The notes: generated from the sequence alone by a model not told the origin. Shown: positions 1 to 7,261, counted from the stretch's first letter. The stretch is DNA of 18,077 nt from UPXZ01 sp964541615 (GCA_964541615.1 CAZIRA010000050.1:1-18077); one strand, 5' to 3'. A program made the numbers and translations.

Positions 1-353
1 ATTGGGAAATTGTACTCAATACCAATCTGCCCGGCTAAGCCAAGACCGATTCCTGAACTTTCATTTTTATCCCAGCGGATTGAACCAACTTGTCCACCTA
101 ATCCTGCGTACCAGTCAAGTCCGCCATCAATGTTCATAACCCATTGGTGGATACCTGACAATACAATTCCTGAATATTTCCATCCTGGTAATCCAAGGTC
201 AACTTCAAGGCGTGTAGAGCCAGATAGCGGTTGTTGGTAAGAAAGTTCTGTTCCCCAACCACCACGAAGACCGATTGCTTTGTCATTAGTCTGTGCTGTT
301 GCAAAGGCCGAAATGCCTAATGCAAGAATTGCAATAAAAAATAGCTTTTTCAT
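1..353 (-). CDS. Outer-membrane beta-barrel protein, N-terminal part (cut by window edge)
   Basis: Reading the minus strand from an ATG at 353-351 gives an open frame to the window edge (117 codons), so the C-terminal part is missing. The protein begins MKKLFFIAILALGISAFATAQ, a Sec signal peptide with probable cleavage after the TAQ typical of Bacteroidetes exported proteins. The mature part has alternating aromatic/small residues and glycines (for example WYAGLGGQVGSIRW and GIGLGLAGQIGIEYNFP), as in transmembrane beta strands of small outer-membrane barrels of the porin/OMP_b-brl type. It lies 88 bases downstream of ispG on the same strand; no clear terminator separates them, and an AT-rich stretch with an imperfect -7 box (TAAATTTA, 390-397) may be its own promoter. 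Seen: signal peptide and strand pattern. Inferred: outer-membrane location. Substrate or role unknown. A second small barrel protein sits at 7501-8133. Confidence 0.8.
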   Translation of the reverse strand, partial: MKKLFFIAILALGISAFATAQTNDKAIGLRGGWGTELSYQQPLSGSTRLEVDLGLPGWKYSGIVLSGIHQWVMNIDGGLDWYAGLGGQVGSIRWDKNESSGIGLGLAGQIGIEYNFP

Positions 354-441
354 TTTTCTTGTTTTAAGTTAATAATTGAAATGATTATGTAAATTTATTA
401 ATTCTGTTTTTTCAAGTTTAACAAACCGATTCAACATTTGT

Positions 442-2232
442 TCAGGCTACAGGCTCTTTCCAGTCGCCGTTTTTCTTGATTAATTCAATCAGTTTCTCTA
501 CTGCCTCTTCTTCAGGCACACCTTTTTCTATGCATTCCTGTTTTTTGTAAAGCATGATAGTGCCTCTTCCTCCGCCAACATAACCGTAATCAGCATCAGC
601 CATTTCACCGGGACCGTTTACGATGCAGCCCATAATTCCAATTTTCAGACCGGTAAGGTGCGATGTTTTCGCTTTTACGCGTGCTATTACTTTTTGAAGG
701 CTGAAATGTGTCCTTCCACAGCCCGGGCACGAAATAAATTCAGTCTTGCTTACACGTACCCGAGAGCCTTGCAGAATCCCGAATGAAATGGAAAGAACGT
801 CTTCGTTGCTGATTGCACCTGCGTTTTCGATCAGAATGCCATCAGCCAGACCATCTACAAATATTATACCTAAATCTGCGGCAGCTTTAATTTGAAGAGC
901 TTCTAAATCATTTTCTCGATACCTCCCAACGGCAATTACCGGATTTTTAATCCCTTCGGCAATCAGCGTATGCACAAATGCACGGTGCTCACCTACAGGG
1001 TTTTCGGGACTGGCTTCGACTAAAAGCACGATGTTGGAATTTTTTTTGAAAACGGCCAACGTTTCGTCTGAAAGCTGATCCAGATTCGTTTTTACAAATA
1101 GCACTTCCTGATTTTCTTGCGTAGGAAGATTCTCCAGCGTATAAATCGGATATTTTTCGCCTTTTGAGTTAATAATTGAATTATCTTCAAGAATATAATC
1201 TGCTTTCAGAGAGGCATGATTGCTCCTTTTTGCAATAACCTGAGGCTGATTATTTCCTCCGAAATCTCTCACCTGAAAGGTGATTCTGCGGGTAAAAGGC
1301 TCTATTTTTACATGATGTTCCGATTTTAGCTGAATTTTTTTCTGATTTTCAGATCGGGCAGTGATGTAATCGCGGAGCAGTCTAGCCACCGGAATTTCCA
1401 ATTCTGGTTCTTCGCTCAGCGAAACACGGATAGTGTCGCCAATTCCTTCCGCCAGCAAACCACCGATTCCAACCGCCGATTTAATGCGTCCGTCTTCACC
1501 GTCGCCGGCTTCTGTCACGCCGAGGTGGATAGGGAAGTGGTAATCTTCCTCTTCCATCCGCTCCACAAGTAGTCTCACGGCTTGTATCATCTGAACCGTA
1601 TTAGAGGCTTTCATAGAAATCACCAGGTTCGTGAAATTCTCAGCCCGGCAAATTTTCAGAAATTCAAGGCACGATTCTACCATACCTGTAGCCGTATTTC
1701 CCCATTTTATCAGCATCCGTTCGCTGAGCGAACCGTGATTTACGCCGATACGTATGGCAGTATTATTCTCTTTGCAAATTTTCAAAAATTCTACAAAACG
1801 GCTTTCGATTTTCTTGAATTCTTCTTCATACTCCTCATCGGTATATTCATTTGGATTGGCAGTTTTGATGCCGCTCACGTAATTACCGGGATTTACGCGG
1901 ACTTTTTCAAGATATTGCGCAGCGTAATCTGCCACATAGGCATTGAAATGCACATCGGCCACAAAAGGCGTGTCGAATCCTTGGCTGTGAACTTTGTCGC
2001 GGACAATTCGCAGGCTGTCAACCTCCTTCTGCCCCTGCGTGGTAAGGCGGACAAGGTCGGCGCCGGCTTCCACTATCCTGAGGAACTGTGCGTAAGAATT
2101 TTCAATGTCGTTGGTGTTGGTATTTGCCATGGACTGCACCCGGATGGGATTGCTGCCACCCATTTTCAGCTTGCCGATGGTTATTTCGCTCGAAGGACGT
2201 CGGGAATAGTTATAAGGATTTGATTTCCACAT
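442..2232 (-). CDS. ispG: 4-hydroxy-3-methylbut-2-en-1-yl diphosphate synthase (IspG/GcpE), long three-domain form
   Basis: IspG converts 2-C-methyl-D-erythritol 2,4-cyclodiphosphate to HMBPP in the MEP isoprenoid pathway, in the cytoplasm, using a [4Fe-4S] cluster. The N-terminal TIM-barrel part is recognised by the segments IGKLKMGGSNPIRVQSM, GADLVRLTTQG and FVADVHFNAYVADYAA. The C-terminal reductase-like part carries the three cluster cysteines, C502 and C505 (CPGCGRTH) and C536 (GCIVNGPGE), followed by E543. At 596 residues it is much longer than the roughly 370-residue enterobacterial enzyme. The extra segment, about residues 300-470 between barrel and cluster domain, matches the inserted middle domain known from plant, Chlamydia and Bacteroidetes IspG. 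The ATG at 2232 is followed by a family-like N-terminus. It is transcribed divergently from the sulfate-permease-like gene, probably from the minus-strand promoter at 2308-2340. Confidence 0.97.
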   Translation of the reverse strand: MWKSNPYNYSRRPSSEITIGKLKMGGSNPIRVQSMANTNTNDIENSYAQFLRIVEAGADLVRLTTQGQKEVDSLRIVRDKVHSQGFDTPFVADVHFNAYVADYAAQYLEKVRVNPGNYVSGIKTANPNEYTDEEYEEEFKKIESRFVEFLKICKENNTAIRIGVNHGSLSERMLIKWGNTATGMVESCLEFLKICRAENFTNLVISMKASNTVQMIQAVRLLVERMEEEDYHFPIHLGVTEAGDGEDGRIKSAVGIGGLLAEGIGDTIRVSLSEEPELEIPVARLLRDYITARSENQKKIQLKSEHHVKIEPFTRRITFQVRDFGGNNQPQVIAKRSNHASLKADYILEDNSIINSKGEKYPIYTLENLPTQENQEVLFVKTNLDQLSDETLAVFKKNSNIVLLVEASPENPVGEHRAFVHTLIAEGIKNPVIAVGRYRENDLEALQIKAAADLGIIFVDGLADGILIENAGAISNEDVLSISFGILQGSRVRVSKTEFISCPGCGRTHFSLQKVIARVKAKTSHLTGLKIGIMGCIVNGPGEMADADYGYVGGGRGTIMLYKKQECIEKGVPEEEAVEKLIELIKKNGDWKEPVA

Positions 2233-2307
2233 AATTAAATTAAAATGTAAATGAATGAGATATTTAAATGTTGTGTAATTGAAATGGCAAATATTTTAAA
2301 AAAGAAA

Positions 2308-2340
2308 CAAAAATAACTACCTTTGCAGGCAGTTTTCAAA
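2308..2340 (-). promoter_or_regulatory. Putative promoter of ispG
   Basis: Read on the minus strand, TTTG (2340-2337) is followed after 21 bases by TATTTTTG (2315-2308), an exact fit to the Bacteroidetes consensus TTTG-N19-21-TAnnTTTG. Transcription would start near 2301, leaving a leader of about 70 bases. The call rests on motif match and position only; the region is AT-rich, so chance matches are possible. Confidence 0.45.
2318..2325 (+). promoter_or_regulatory. Putative -7 box of the SulP transporter gene
   Basis: TACCTTTG followed by GCA is a full match to the Bacteroidetes -7 box TAnnTTTG. No good TTTG is present 19-21 bases upstream (only a T-rich stretch near 2294-2297), so the -33 element is weak. 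The start would be near 2331, giving a leader of about 115 bases. The box is only two bases from the minus-strand -7 box of ispG, so the two promoters overlap. Confidence 0.45.
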
Positions 2341-2444
2341 ATCTCTAATTATCAATAAAACCATTTTGCCGTTAAAAGGTTTGTTTGAAAATGAGTTTTT
2401 GATTAAAATTTCACATTTCCTTTACCCTTCAAATTTGTAAAAAA

Positions 2445-4115
2445 TTGAAAGTATTTGATCCTAAAATTATTTTCACCCTCAAAAACTACTCCAAAGAAAA
2501 ATTTTATGCTGACCTGATGGCCGGAGTAATCGTGGGTATTGTGGCGCTGCCTTTGGCTATTGCATTCGGGATTGCATCCGGAGTTACGCCTGAGAAAGGG
2601 CTTTTCACAGCTATTATTGCCGGTTTCATCATCTCATTGCTGGGAGGCAGCCGCGTGCAGATTGGCGGCCCTACGGGTGCATTTATCGTAATTGTATATG
2701 GAATCGTACAGCAGTACGGAGTCACAGGATTGGCCATTGCTACGATGATTGCCGGAGTTATGCTCGTCGCGATGGGCTTGCTCAAGCTTGGTGCAGTCAT
2801 CAAATTTATCCCTTATCCTGTGGTGGTGGGATTCACGAGCGGTATCGCGCTTACCATTTTTGCAACGCAGATAAAAGACCTTTTCGGACTGGAAATTGCC
2901 AAAGTTCCGGCAGATTTTATCCACAAATGGATTGCCTACGGCGAAAATATCACTTCAATCAACTGGTGGTCGTCGCTTATCGGAATACTTTCTATTATAA
3001 TTATTGCTGTTACTCCTAAAATTTCGAAAAAAATTCCCGGATCGCTCGTGGCCATTATTCTGATGACGGTTTTGGTTTATTTTATGAAAAATTTCTTCGG
3101 AATCCAAGGAATTGAAACCATCGGCGACCGCTTTACGATCAATGCTTCGCTTCCGCAAATGACGACGTATCAGATTGATTTTAATACGATTAGGATGTTA
3201 TTGCCGGTTGCATTTTCCATCGCCATGCTGGGTGCCATCGAATCGCTGCTTTCTGCCACAGTGGCCGACGGGGTAATCGGAAGCAAGCACAATTCCAATA
3301 CCGAGCTTATCGCACAGGGAGTTGCGAATATCGTGACACCGATTTTTGGTGGAATTCCTGCCACTGGAGCTATCGCACGGACAATGACCAACATCAATAA
3401 CGGCGGTCGTACGCCTGTTGCGGGAATTATTCACGCGGTGGTTTTGTTGCTTATTCTGCTGTTTCTGGGTGATCTGACCAAACACATTCCGATGCCTTGC
3501 CTTGCCGGCGTGCTGGTGATTGTGGCATACAACATGAGTGAATGGCGCACTTTCAAATCGCTGATGAAAAACCAACGCTCCGATGCGGCCGTTTTGATAA
3601 CGACATTCTTGCTGACTGTTATTTTTGATTTGACGATCGCAATCCAGATTGGTCTGCTTTTAGCAGTTGTATTGTTTCTGCGTCGTATTACAGCAGTTTC
3701 TACCGTATCAGTATTTGAGAATAAAATGGACGAATCGGATCTTAATTATGATTTGGAAGACGAAAAACTGATTATCCCTAAAGATGTTTCTGTTTATGAA
3801 ATAGAAGGGCCGTTCTTCTTTGGAGTAGCCAATAAATTCGAGGAAACCATCAAGCAGATTGGCGGATCGCCGAAAATCCGGATCATTCGGATGAGAAAAG
3901 TACCATTCATGGATTCCACGGGCGCCAACAACCTGAAAAACCTGATTGTAATGTCACACAAAGACAAGACAAAAATCTTACTTTCCGGCGTAAATGAATC
4001 TGTAAAAGAGGTATTGGAAAAATCGGGAGTTGCCGATCTGATAGGCGAGGATCATATCTGTTCGGATATACATCTCGCCATCGAAAAATCAAAGCAGATT
4101 CTGGCTGATTATTAG
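2445..4115 (+). CDS. SulP-family anion transporter with C-terminal STAS domain
   Basis: This is a 556-residue inner-membrane protein of the SulP (SLC26-like) family, which carries sulfate, bicarbonate or other anions. The transmembrane part, about residues 20-420, contains the family blocks DLMAGVIVGIVALPLAIAFG near the N-terminus, SRVQIGGPTGAFIVIVYGI and GIPATGAIARTMTNINNGGRTPVAG. A cytoplasmic STAS domain follows (about 440-550), with the phospho-acceptor-like motif DSTG (D490, S491). Substrate cannot be read from sequence; sulfate is a default label and bicarbonate (BicA-like) is equally possible. The frame opens with TTG at 2445. The upstream in-frame stop is at 2400-2402 and no ATG or GTG lies between them. 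The first internal ATG (2517) would delete conserved sequence just before and within the first membrane segment, so TTG is preferred. It stands alone between the ispG divergent region and the zapA operon. Confidence 0.9.
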   Translation: MKVFDPKIIFTLKNYSKEKFYADLMAGVIVGIVALPLAIAFGIASGVTPEKGLFTAIIAGFIISLLGGSRVQIGGPTGAFIVIVYGIVQQYGVTGLAIATMIAGVMLVAMGLLKLGAVIKFIPYPVVVGFTSGIALTIFATQIKDLFGLEIAKVPADFIHKWIAYGENITSINWWSSLIGILSIIIIAVTPKISKKIPGSLVAIILMTVLVYFMKNFFGIQGIETIGDRFTINASLPQMTTYQIDFNTIRMLLPVAFSIAMLGAIESLLSATVADGVIGSKHNSNTELIAQGVANIVTPIFGGIPATGAIARTMTNINNGGRTPVAGIIHAVVLLLILLFLGDLTKHIPMPCLAGVLVIVAYNMSEWRTFKSLMKNQRSDAAVLITTFLLTVIFDLTIAIQIGLLLAVVLFLRRITAVSTVSVFENKMDESDLNYDLEDEKLIIPKDVSVYEIEGPFFFGVANKFEETIKQIGGSPKIRIIRMRKVPFMDSTGANNLKNLIVMSHKDKTKILLSGVNESVKEVLEKSGVADLIGEDHICSDIHLAIEKSKQILADY

Positions 4116-4177
4116 TGAATTGTAAGAAAAATTTAACAAAAAGTGTGCAAATAGTTTTTTTATTCAAATCAAAATCT

Positions 4178-4185
4178 TAATTTTG
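4178..4185 (+). promoter_or_regulatory. Putative -7 box of the coiled-coil/zapA operon
   Basis: TAATTTTG fits TAnnTTTG exactly and lies 21 bases before the ATG at 4207. The region 19-22 bases upstream is a T-run (4155-4161) and not a clean TTTG. The predicted start near 4192 would leave a very short leader of about 15 bases that carries AAAAGG directly before the ATG. Confidence 0.4.
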
Positions 4186-4206
4186 TAGAGATTTTTTTGT
4201 AAAAGG

Positions 4207-4500
4207 ATGGAAAATCGCTATAAGAATCTTATCTCTGAATTTGAGGATAACGTCAGAAAATTGATTGCGGAACGCAAGGCTTTGAAAGAGGAAAACCTGA
4301 CTCTGAAAGCAGATGCAGAGCGCAAGCAGGAAGAACTGATGAAGGCTCACAAAGAGATTTTGGATTTGAGAAACGAGTTCAATCTTTTGAAAACAGCAGA
4401 CGGTCTGAGCGGTTCAGCCGAAAACCGCGAAAATTCCCGAAAGCACCTGGTTAAAATTGTGCAGGAAATAGATAAATGTTTGGTGTTACTCAACGAATGA
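4207..4500 (+). CDS. Small coiled-coil protein preceding zapA
   Basis: A 97-residue cytoplasmic protein with no signal peptide or membrane segment. Residues 1-60 are almost continuous charged helix with heptad spacing (for example LIAERKALKEENLTLKADAE and HKEILDLRNEFNLLKT), so a dimeric coiled coil is likely. The C-terminal part (about 72-97) is a second short amphipathic helix ending DKCLVLLNE. I do not recognise a named family. It starts with ATG directly after AAAAGG and ends four bases before the zapA ATG, so the two are almost certainly cotranscribed. Inference from context: it may act with ZapA at the FtsZ ring, in the way coiled-coil ZapB partners ZapA in enterobacteria. Length and general character resemble ZapB, but I see no sequence motif proving homology. 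Confidence 0.85.
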   Translation: MENRYKNLISEFEDNVRKLIAERKALKEENLTLKADAERKQEELMKAHKEILDLRNEFNLLKTADGLSGSAENRENSRKHLVKIVQEIDKCLVLLNE

Positions 4501-4504
4501 GCGT

Positions 4505-4795
4505 ATGGATAAAAATGCATTTACCATAAACATCTTACTCAACGGAGTGAGGATGCCCCTGAATATACGCCGTGAAGATGAGGAAATATATAGAAACGCC
4601 GAGAAACTTGTTAATAAATATCTCGAACAATACAGAAGTAGGTTCAGCCAGCGCAGCATGGAAGAGATTCTTACCATCGTTGCATACCAAATAGCTACTA
4701 TAGCTTCCAGACAGGAAATGAATGATTCTGTTGAACCTTTGGCTGAAAAAATTATGGAACTTAACAAAGAATTAAAGGATTTGACTAAGAAATAA
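4505..4795 (+). CDS. zapA: Cell division protein ZapA
   Basis: ZapA binds FtsZ and bundles its protofilaments at mid-cell. The 96-residue protein shows the family layout. An N-terminal small domain carries the strand NAFTINILLNGVRMPLNI followed by RREDEEIYRNAEKLVNKYLEQY. A long C-terminal helix then forms the dimer/tetramer coiled coil (MEEILTIVAYQIATIASRQ onward to KELKDLTKK). The segment equivalent to the conserved 'LAAL' helix of ZapA is recognisable as TIVAYQIA. Length is slightly below the 109 residues of the E. coli protein. It follows the coiled-coil gene by four bases, and a stem-loop RNA candidate and rny follow it. The assignment is by motif and length. Confidence 0.9.
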   Translation: MDKNAFTINILLNGVRMPLNIRREDEEIYRNAEKLVNKYLEQYRSRFSQRSMEEILTIVAYQIATIASRQEMNDSVEPLAEKIMELNKELKDLTKK

Positions 4796-4815
4796 ATAGG
4801 CTCTGCTTTAGTTCA

Positions 4816-4823
4816 TACATTTA
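4816..4823 (+). promoter_or_regulatory. Possible -7 box for a short RNA upstream of rny
   Basis: TACATTTA matches seven of eight positions of TAnnTTTG. A start 7-8 bases downstream would fall at about 4830, exactly where the hairpin at 4831 begins. No convincing -33 TTTG lies 19-21 bases upstream, so this is weak support. Confidence 0.25.
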
Positions 4824-4830
4824 CTTTTTT

Positions 4831-4893
4831 TCGCATGAATTGTACAGTTGTTTCCGTGAAAATGGATACAGTCTGCCAATTGATGCGATTTTT
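4831..4893 (+). ncRNA. Stem-loop RNA candidate between zapA and rny
   Basis: A 58-base imperfect hairpin is followed directly by TTTTT. The lower stem pairs TCGCATGAATTG (4831-4842) with CAATTGATGCGA (4877-4888), 11 of 12 pairs with a single G-G mismatch. A middle CAG/CTG stem (4845-4847 with 4873-4875) is followed by an upper stem TGTTTCC (4849-4855) with GGATACA (4864-4870), one mismatch, closing on a loop of eight bases. The pairing is far longer than the surrounding AT-rich sequence explains. It could be a small RNA ending in its own terminator, an attenuator or processing site in the rny leader, or a short relative of 6S RNA, which lies beside zapA in gammaproteobacteria. It is much shorter than a usual 6S RNA (about 180 nt), so that reading is tentative. 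Confidence 0.5.
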
Positions 4894-4932
4894 ATTTTTA
4901 AATTTTTTATATAAACCATAATAAAAGACAAT

Positions 4933-6456
4933 ATGATAAACTATGTAATAATAGCAATTGCATGTCTTGCAGCGGGTTTTTTTGTGGGTTACCTGATGCT
5001 GGGAACCTTCAATAAAAAAGCACGGCGAGAGATGGAAGCGGAAGCGGAATTGCTGAAAAAAAACAAGGAAATAGAGGCCAAAGAGCGCTTTATTGCCCTT
5101 AAAGCTGAGCATGAGCAGCAAGTTCAACAACGAAATGCAAAAATTCAGTCAGCAGAAGTAAAACTGCAGCAGCGTGAATTGCAAATCAACCAACGGCAAG
5201 GTGATTTGCAACGCAAAATGAATGAAACGGATGTTATCCGTGAGAATTTGGAACAGCAGCTTTTGTTGGTTGAAAATAAGAAAAAAGAGATTGAAACTCT
5301 TAACAGACAGGCTGTTGAACAACTTGAAAATATATCCGGACTTTCTGCAGAGCAAGCAAAAGAACGTCTGGTGGAAAATCTGAAAGAAGAAGCGAAAACA
5401 AACGCACTTTCTTACATCAACGATATAATGGACGAGGCCAAAATGACGGCCAACAAAGAAGCTAAACGTATTGTTATCAATACGATACAGCGTGTGGCTA
5501 CGGAGACTGCCATTGAAAACTCTGTAACTATATTCCACATTGATTCTGATGAAGTGAAAGGACGCATTATCGGTCGTGAAGGCCGTAATATTCGTGCTTT
5601 GGAAGCTGCTACGGGTGTAGAAATCATTGTTGACGATACTCCGGAAGCTATCGTGCTCTCCGGATTTGACCCTGTAAGACGCGAAATTGCCCGTTTGTCC
5701 CTCCATCAACTTGTGACAGACGGCCGTATCCACCCGGCACGTATTGAAGAAGTGGTAAATAAAGTTCGCAAACAGGTTGAAGATGAAATAGTTGAAACCG
5801 GTAAACGTACTACCATCGACCTTGGAATTCATGGTTTGCATCCGGAGCTGATCCGCCTGGTAGGTAAAATGAAATACCGTTCTTCCTACGGACAAAACCT
5901 CCTTCAGCACTCCCGCGAAGTAGCGAATCTATGTGCCACAATGGCTTCTGAACTTGGACTGAATCCAAAGAAAGCAAAACGTGCCGGTCTGCTTCACGAC
6001 ATTGGGAAAGTGCCTGATGATGAGCCGGAATTACCACATGCGCTGCTTGGAATGCGTCTGGCAGAGAAGTACAAAGAAAAACCGGATATCTGCAATGCCA
6101 TCGGTTCTCACCACGACGAAGTGGAAATGGAAACCATGCTGGCACCGATTGTTCAGGTTTGCGACGCCATATCCGGAGCTCGTCCCGGTGCTCGCCGCGA
6201 GATTGTGGAAGCCTACATCAAGCGTCTGAATGACCTTGAAAATCTGGCTCTTGCCTATCCGGGAGTAATCAAGACTTATGCTATCCAGGCTGGCCGTGAA
6301 CTGCGTGTAATCGTTGGAGCAGATAAATTGGATGATAAAGAAACCGAACTTCTGTCATTTGATATTGCCAAAAAAATCCAGGACGAAATGACCTATCCGG
6401 GACAGGTAAAAATCACCGTTATCAGAGAGACGAGAGCGGTAAGCTACGCGAAATAG
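4933..6456 (+). CDS. rny: Ribonuclease Y
   Basis: RNase Y is a membrane-anchored endoribonuclease that begins mRNA decay in many bacteria. Domains in order: an N-terminal membrane anchor (about residues 2-22, VIIAIACLAAGFFVGYLMLG), a long charged coiled coil (about 25-190), a KH RNA-binding domain with the GxxG loop in GRIIGREGRNIRAL (about 207-270), and an HD phosphohydrolase domain with the metal-binding pair H355-D356 (LLHDIGK). A C-terminal part ending YPGQVKITVIRETRAVSYAK completes the family pattern. The 507-residue length agrees with the usual ~520. The ATG at 4933 starts immediately before the anchor, leaving no room for a later start. It lies 137 bases downstream of zapA, with the hairpin candidate in between, and tmRNA follows 129 bases later. 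This clusters two RNA-decay and ribosome-rescue functions. Confidence 0.97.
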   Translation: MINYVIIAIACLAAGFFVGYLMLGTFNKKARREMEAEAELLKKNKEIEAKERFIALKAEHEQQVQQRNAKIQSAEVKLQQRELQINQRQGDLQRKMNETDVIRENLEQQLLLVENKKKEIETLNRQAVEQLENISGLSAEQAKERLVENLKEEAKTNALSYINDIMDEAKMTANKEAKRIVINTIQRVATETAIENSVTIFHIDSDEVKGRIIGREGRNIRALEAATGVEIIVDDTPEAIVLSGFDPVRREIARLSLHQLVTDGRIHPARIEEVVNKVRKQVEDEIVETGKRTTIDLGIHGLHPELIRLVGKMKYRSSYGQNLLQHSREVANLCATMASELGLNPKKAKRAGLLHDIGKVPDDEPELPHALLGMRLAEKYKEKPDICNAIGSHHDEVEMETMLAPIVQVCDAISGARPGARREIVEAYIKRLNDLENLALAYPGVIKTYAIQAGRELRVIVGADKLDDKETELLSFDIAKKIQDEMTYPGQVKITVIRETRAVSYAK

Positions 6457-6462
6457 GAGTTT

Positions 6463-6578
6463 GATAGTAAAATAGTTAATAGTTTATAGTGTTTTGGTTC
6501 TGACAACTTTACAGGCCGCTTAAGGTTTGGAACAGAATTTGTAAATACTAAAATACTATATACTGTAAACTATAAACT
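6463..6578. repeat. TATAGT-rich inverted repeat arms before ssrA
   Basis: AGTTTATAGT (6481-6490) recurs as its exact complement ACTATAAACT (6569-6578). Both arms are built of degenerate TATAGT/TAGTTA units (6463-6495 and 6545-6578). They enclose about 78 bases of normal composition, where any ssrA promoter must lie; no full consensus promoter is visible there (TTTG at 6526 and 6538 are possible -33 elements). The motif style resembles the low-complexity units upstream of metG. Confidence 0.5.
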
Positions 6579-6585
6579 GACCATT

Positions 6586-6980
6586 GGGGCTGCTTGGTTT
6601 TGACAGCGAGTAGAAAAGGTATGTAAGCATGTCGAGCGTCGGAATGCCGGCTCGTAAATCCCGGATTTCCAAAACAATAACTGGCGAAAATAATTACGCT
6701 CTTGCTGCTTAATCGAATAAAGTAGATTAAGCTTAATCCAGATACAAGGTATCAGGACGAGACATCTCTCCTCAGCCGTGGCTTCGAGGCAATGGATAAA
6801 GGGGTGCAGCTAAATCGAAGATAGTCCTGAATGGCTTCGCATTCAGGATGAAAACTTAGAAGATAAGGCAAATGTTGGTGGCTTCGGTCTTGCTTTTGCT
6901 CGAAAATTTAAGCGAAGATAAACATGTAGAAAGCATATTGTTTCCTTGTTTGGACGAGGGTTCGACTCCCTCCAGCTCCA
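6586..6980 (+). ncRNA. ssrA: tmRNA (transfer-messenger RNA)
   Basis: tmRNA rescues stalled ribosomes by trans-translation. The tRNA-like ends pair: GGGGCTG (6586-6592) with CAGCTCC (6973-6979), seven pairs with one G-U, and discriminator A at 6980. The T arm is GAGGG-TTCGACT-CCCTC (6956-6972). The first bases GGGGCTGCTTGGTTTTGACA are the typical one-piece tmRNA 5' end with its reduced D loop. The messenger part encodes the tag GENNYALAA followed by TAA (6683-6712). The region between it and the T arm contains several GC-rich hairpin and pseudoknot-like segments, such as TCCTGAATG/CATTCAGGA. The 3' CCA is not encoded (CAA follows the discriminator), so it must be added enzymatically. The gene lies after rny on the same strand and has a strong terminator just downstream. 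Confidence 0.97.
6683..6712 (+). other. tmRNA proteolysis-tag reading frame
   Basis: Nine codons GGC GAA AAT AAT TAC GCT CTT GCT GCT followed by TAA give the tag GENNYALAA, preceded in the finished peptide by the alanine charged on tmRNA. It ends in the LAA signal read by ClpXP-type proteases. From memory, tags of this form (GENNYALAA, GETNYALAA) are characteristic of Bacteroidales, which supports the taxonomic placement. Confidence 0.9.
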
Positions 6981-6995
6981 CAATAATAGAAAAAC

Positions 6996-7034
6996 CTGAC
7001 AATGAGTCGATTGTCAGTTTTTTTTTTTTTTTTT
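6996..7034 (+). terminator. Rho-independent terminator of ssrA
   Basis: CTGACAAT (6996-7003) pairs perfectly with ATTGTCAG (7010-7017) around a six-base loop and is followed by 17 consecutive T. It lies 15 bases after the tmRNA 3' end and fits termination of ssrA, possibly of an rny-ssrA transcript. Confidence 0.9.
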
Positions 7035-7261
7035 ATAATAGGTTTTGACAGCCTGATGAAACAATTGTTTTTCTAAGCAAGGCACAACCAGTTACCTTCC
7101 TCCGACAAGGTCTTTATTTTAAAAAAAACCTGCCAGCAGTAAGCAAGATCATAATCTGCTATTATTCAATCCTGTAATCTGCTGACTAAAATAATCTACA
7201 TCATAAACAGTAACTACACAGCACTTCAATAAGTAATTTATTTAGCATTTTCAGAACAATT

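Noticed and set aside
1582..2223. 213-codon open frame on the plus strand opposite ispG
   Set aside because: Antisense to conserved IspG sequence, with no recognisable protein features.
5149..5910. 253-codon open frame on the minus strand opposite rny
   Set aside because: It lies entirely inside the confident rny gene. Its translation is rich in Phe, Ser and Cys with no domain pattern, as expected for a shadow of a coding strand, and it has no start signal.
7076..7120. Short ACCTT/AAGGT inverted repeat followed by T/A-rich sequence as a terminator
   Set aside because: Only five base pairs with no consistent T-run; the ssrA terminator upstream is sufficient.
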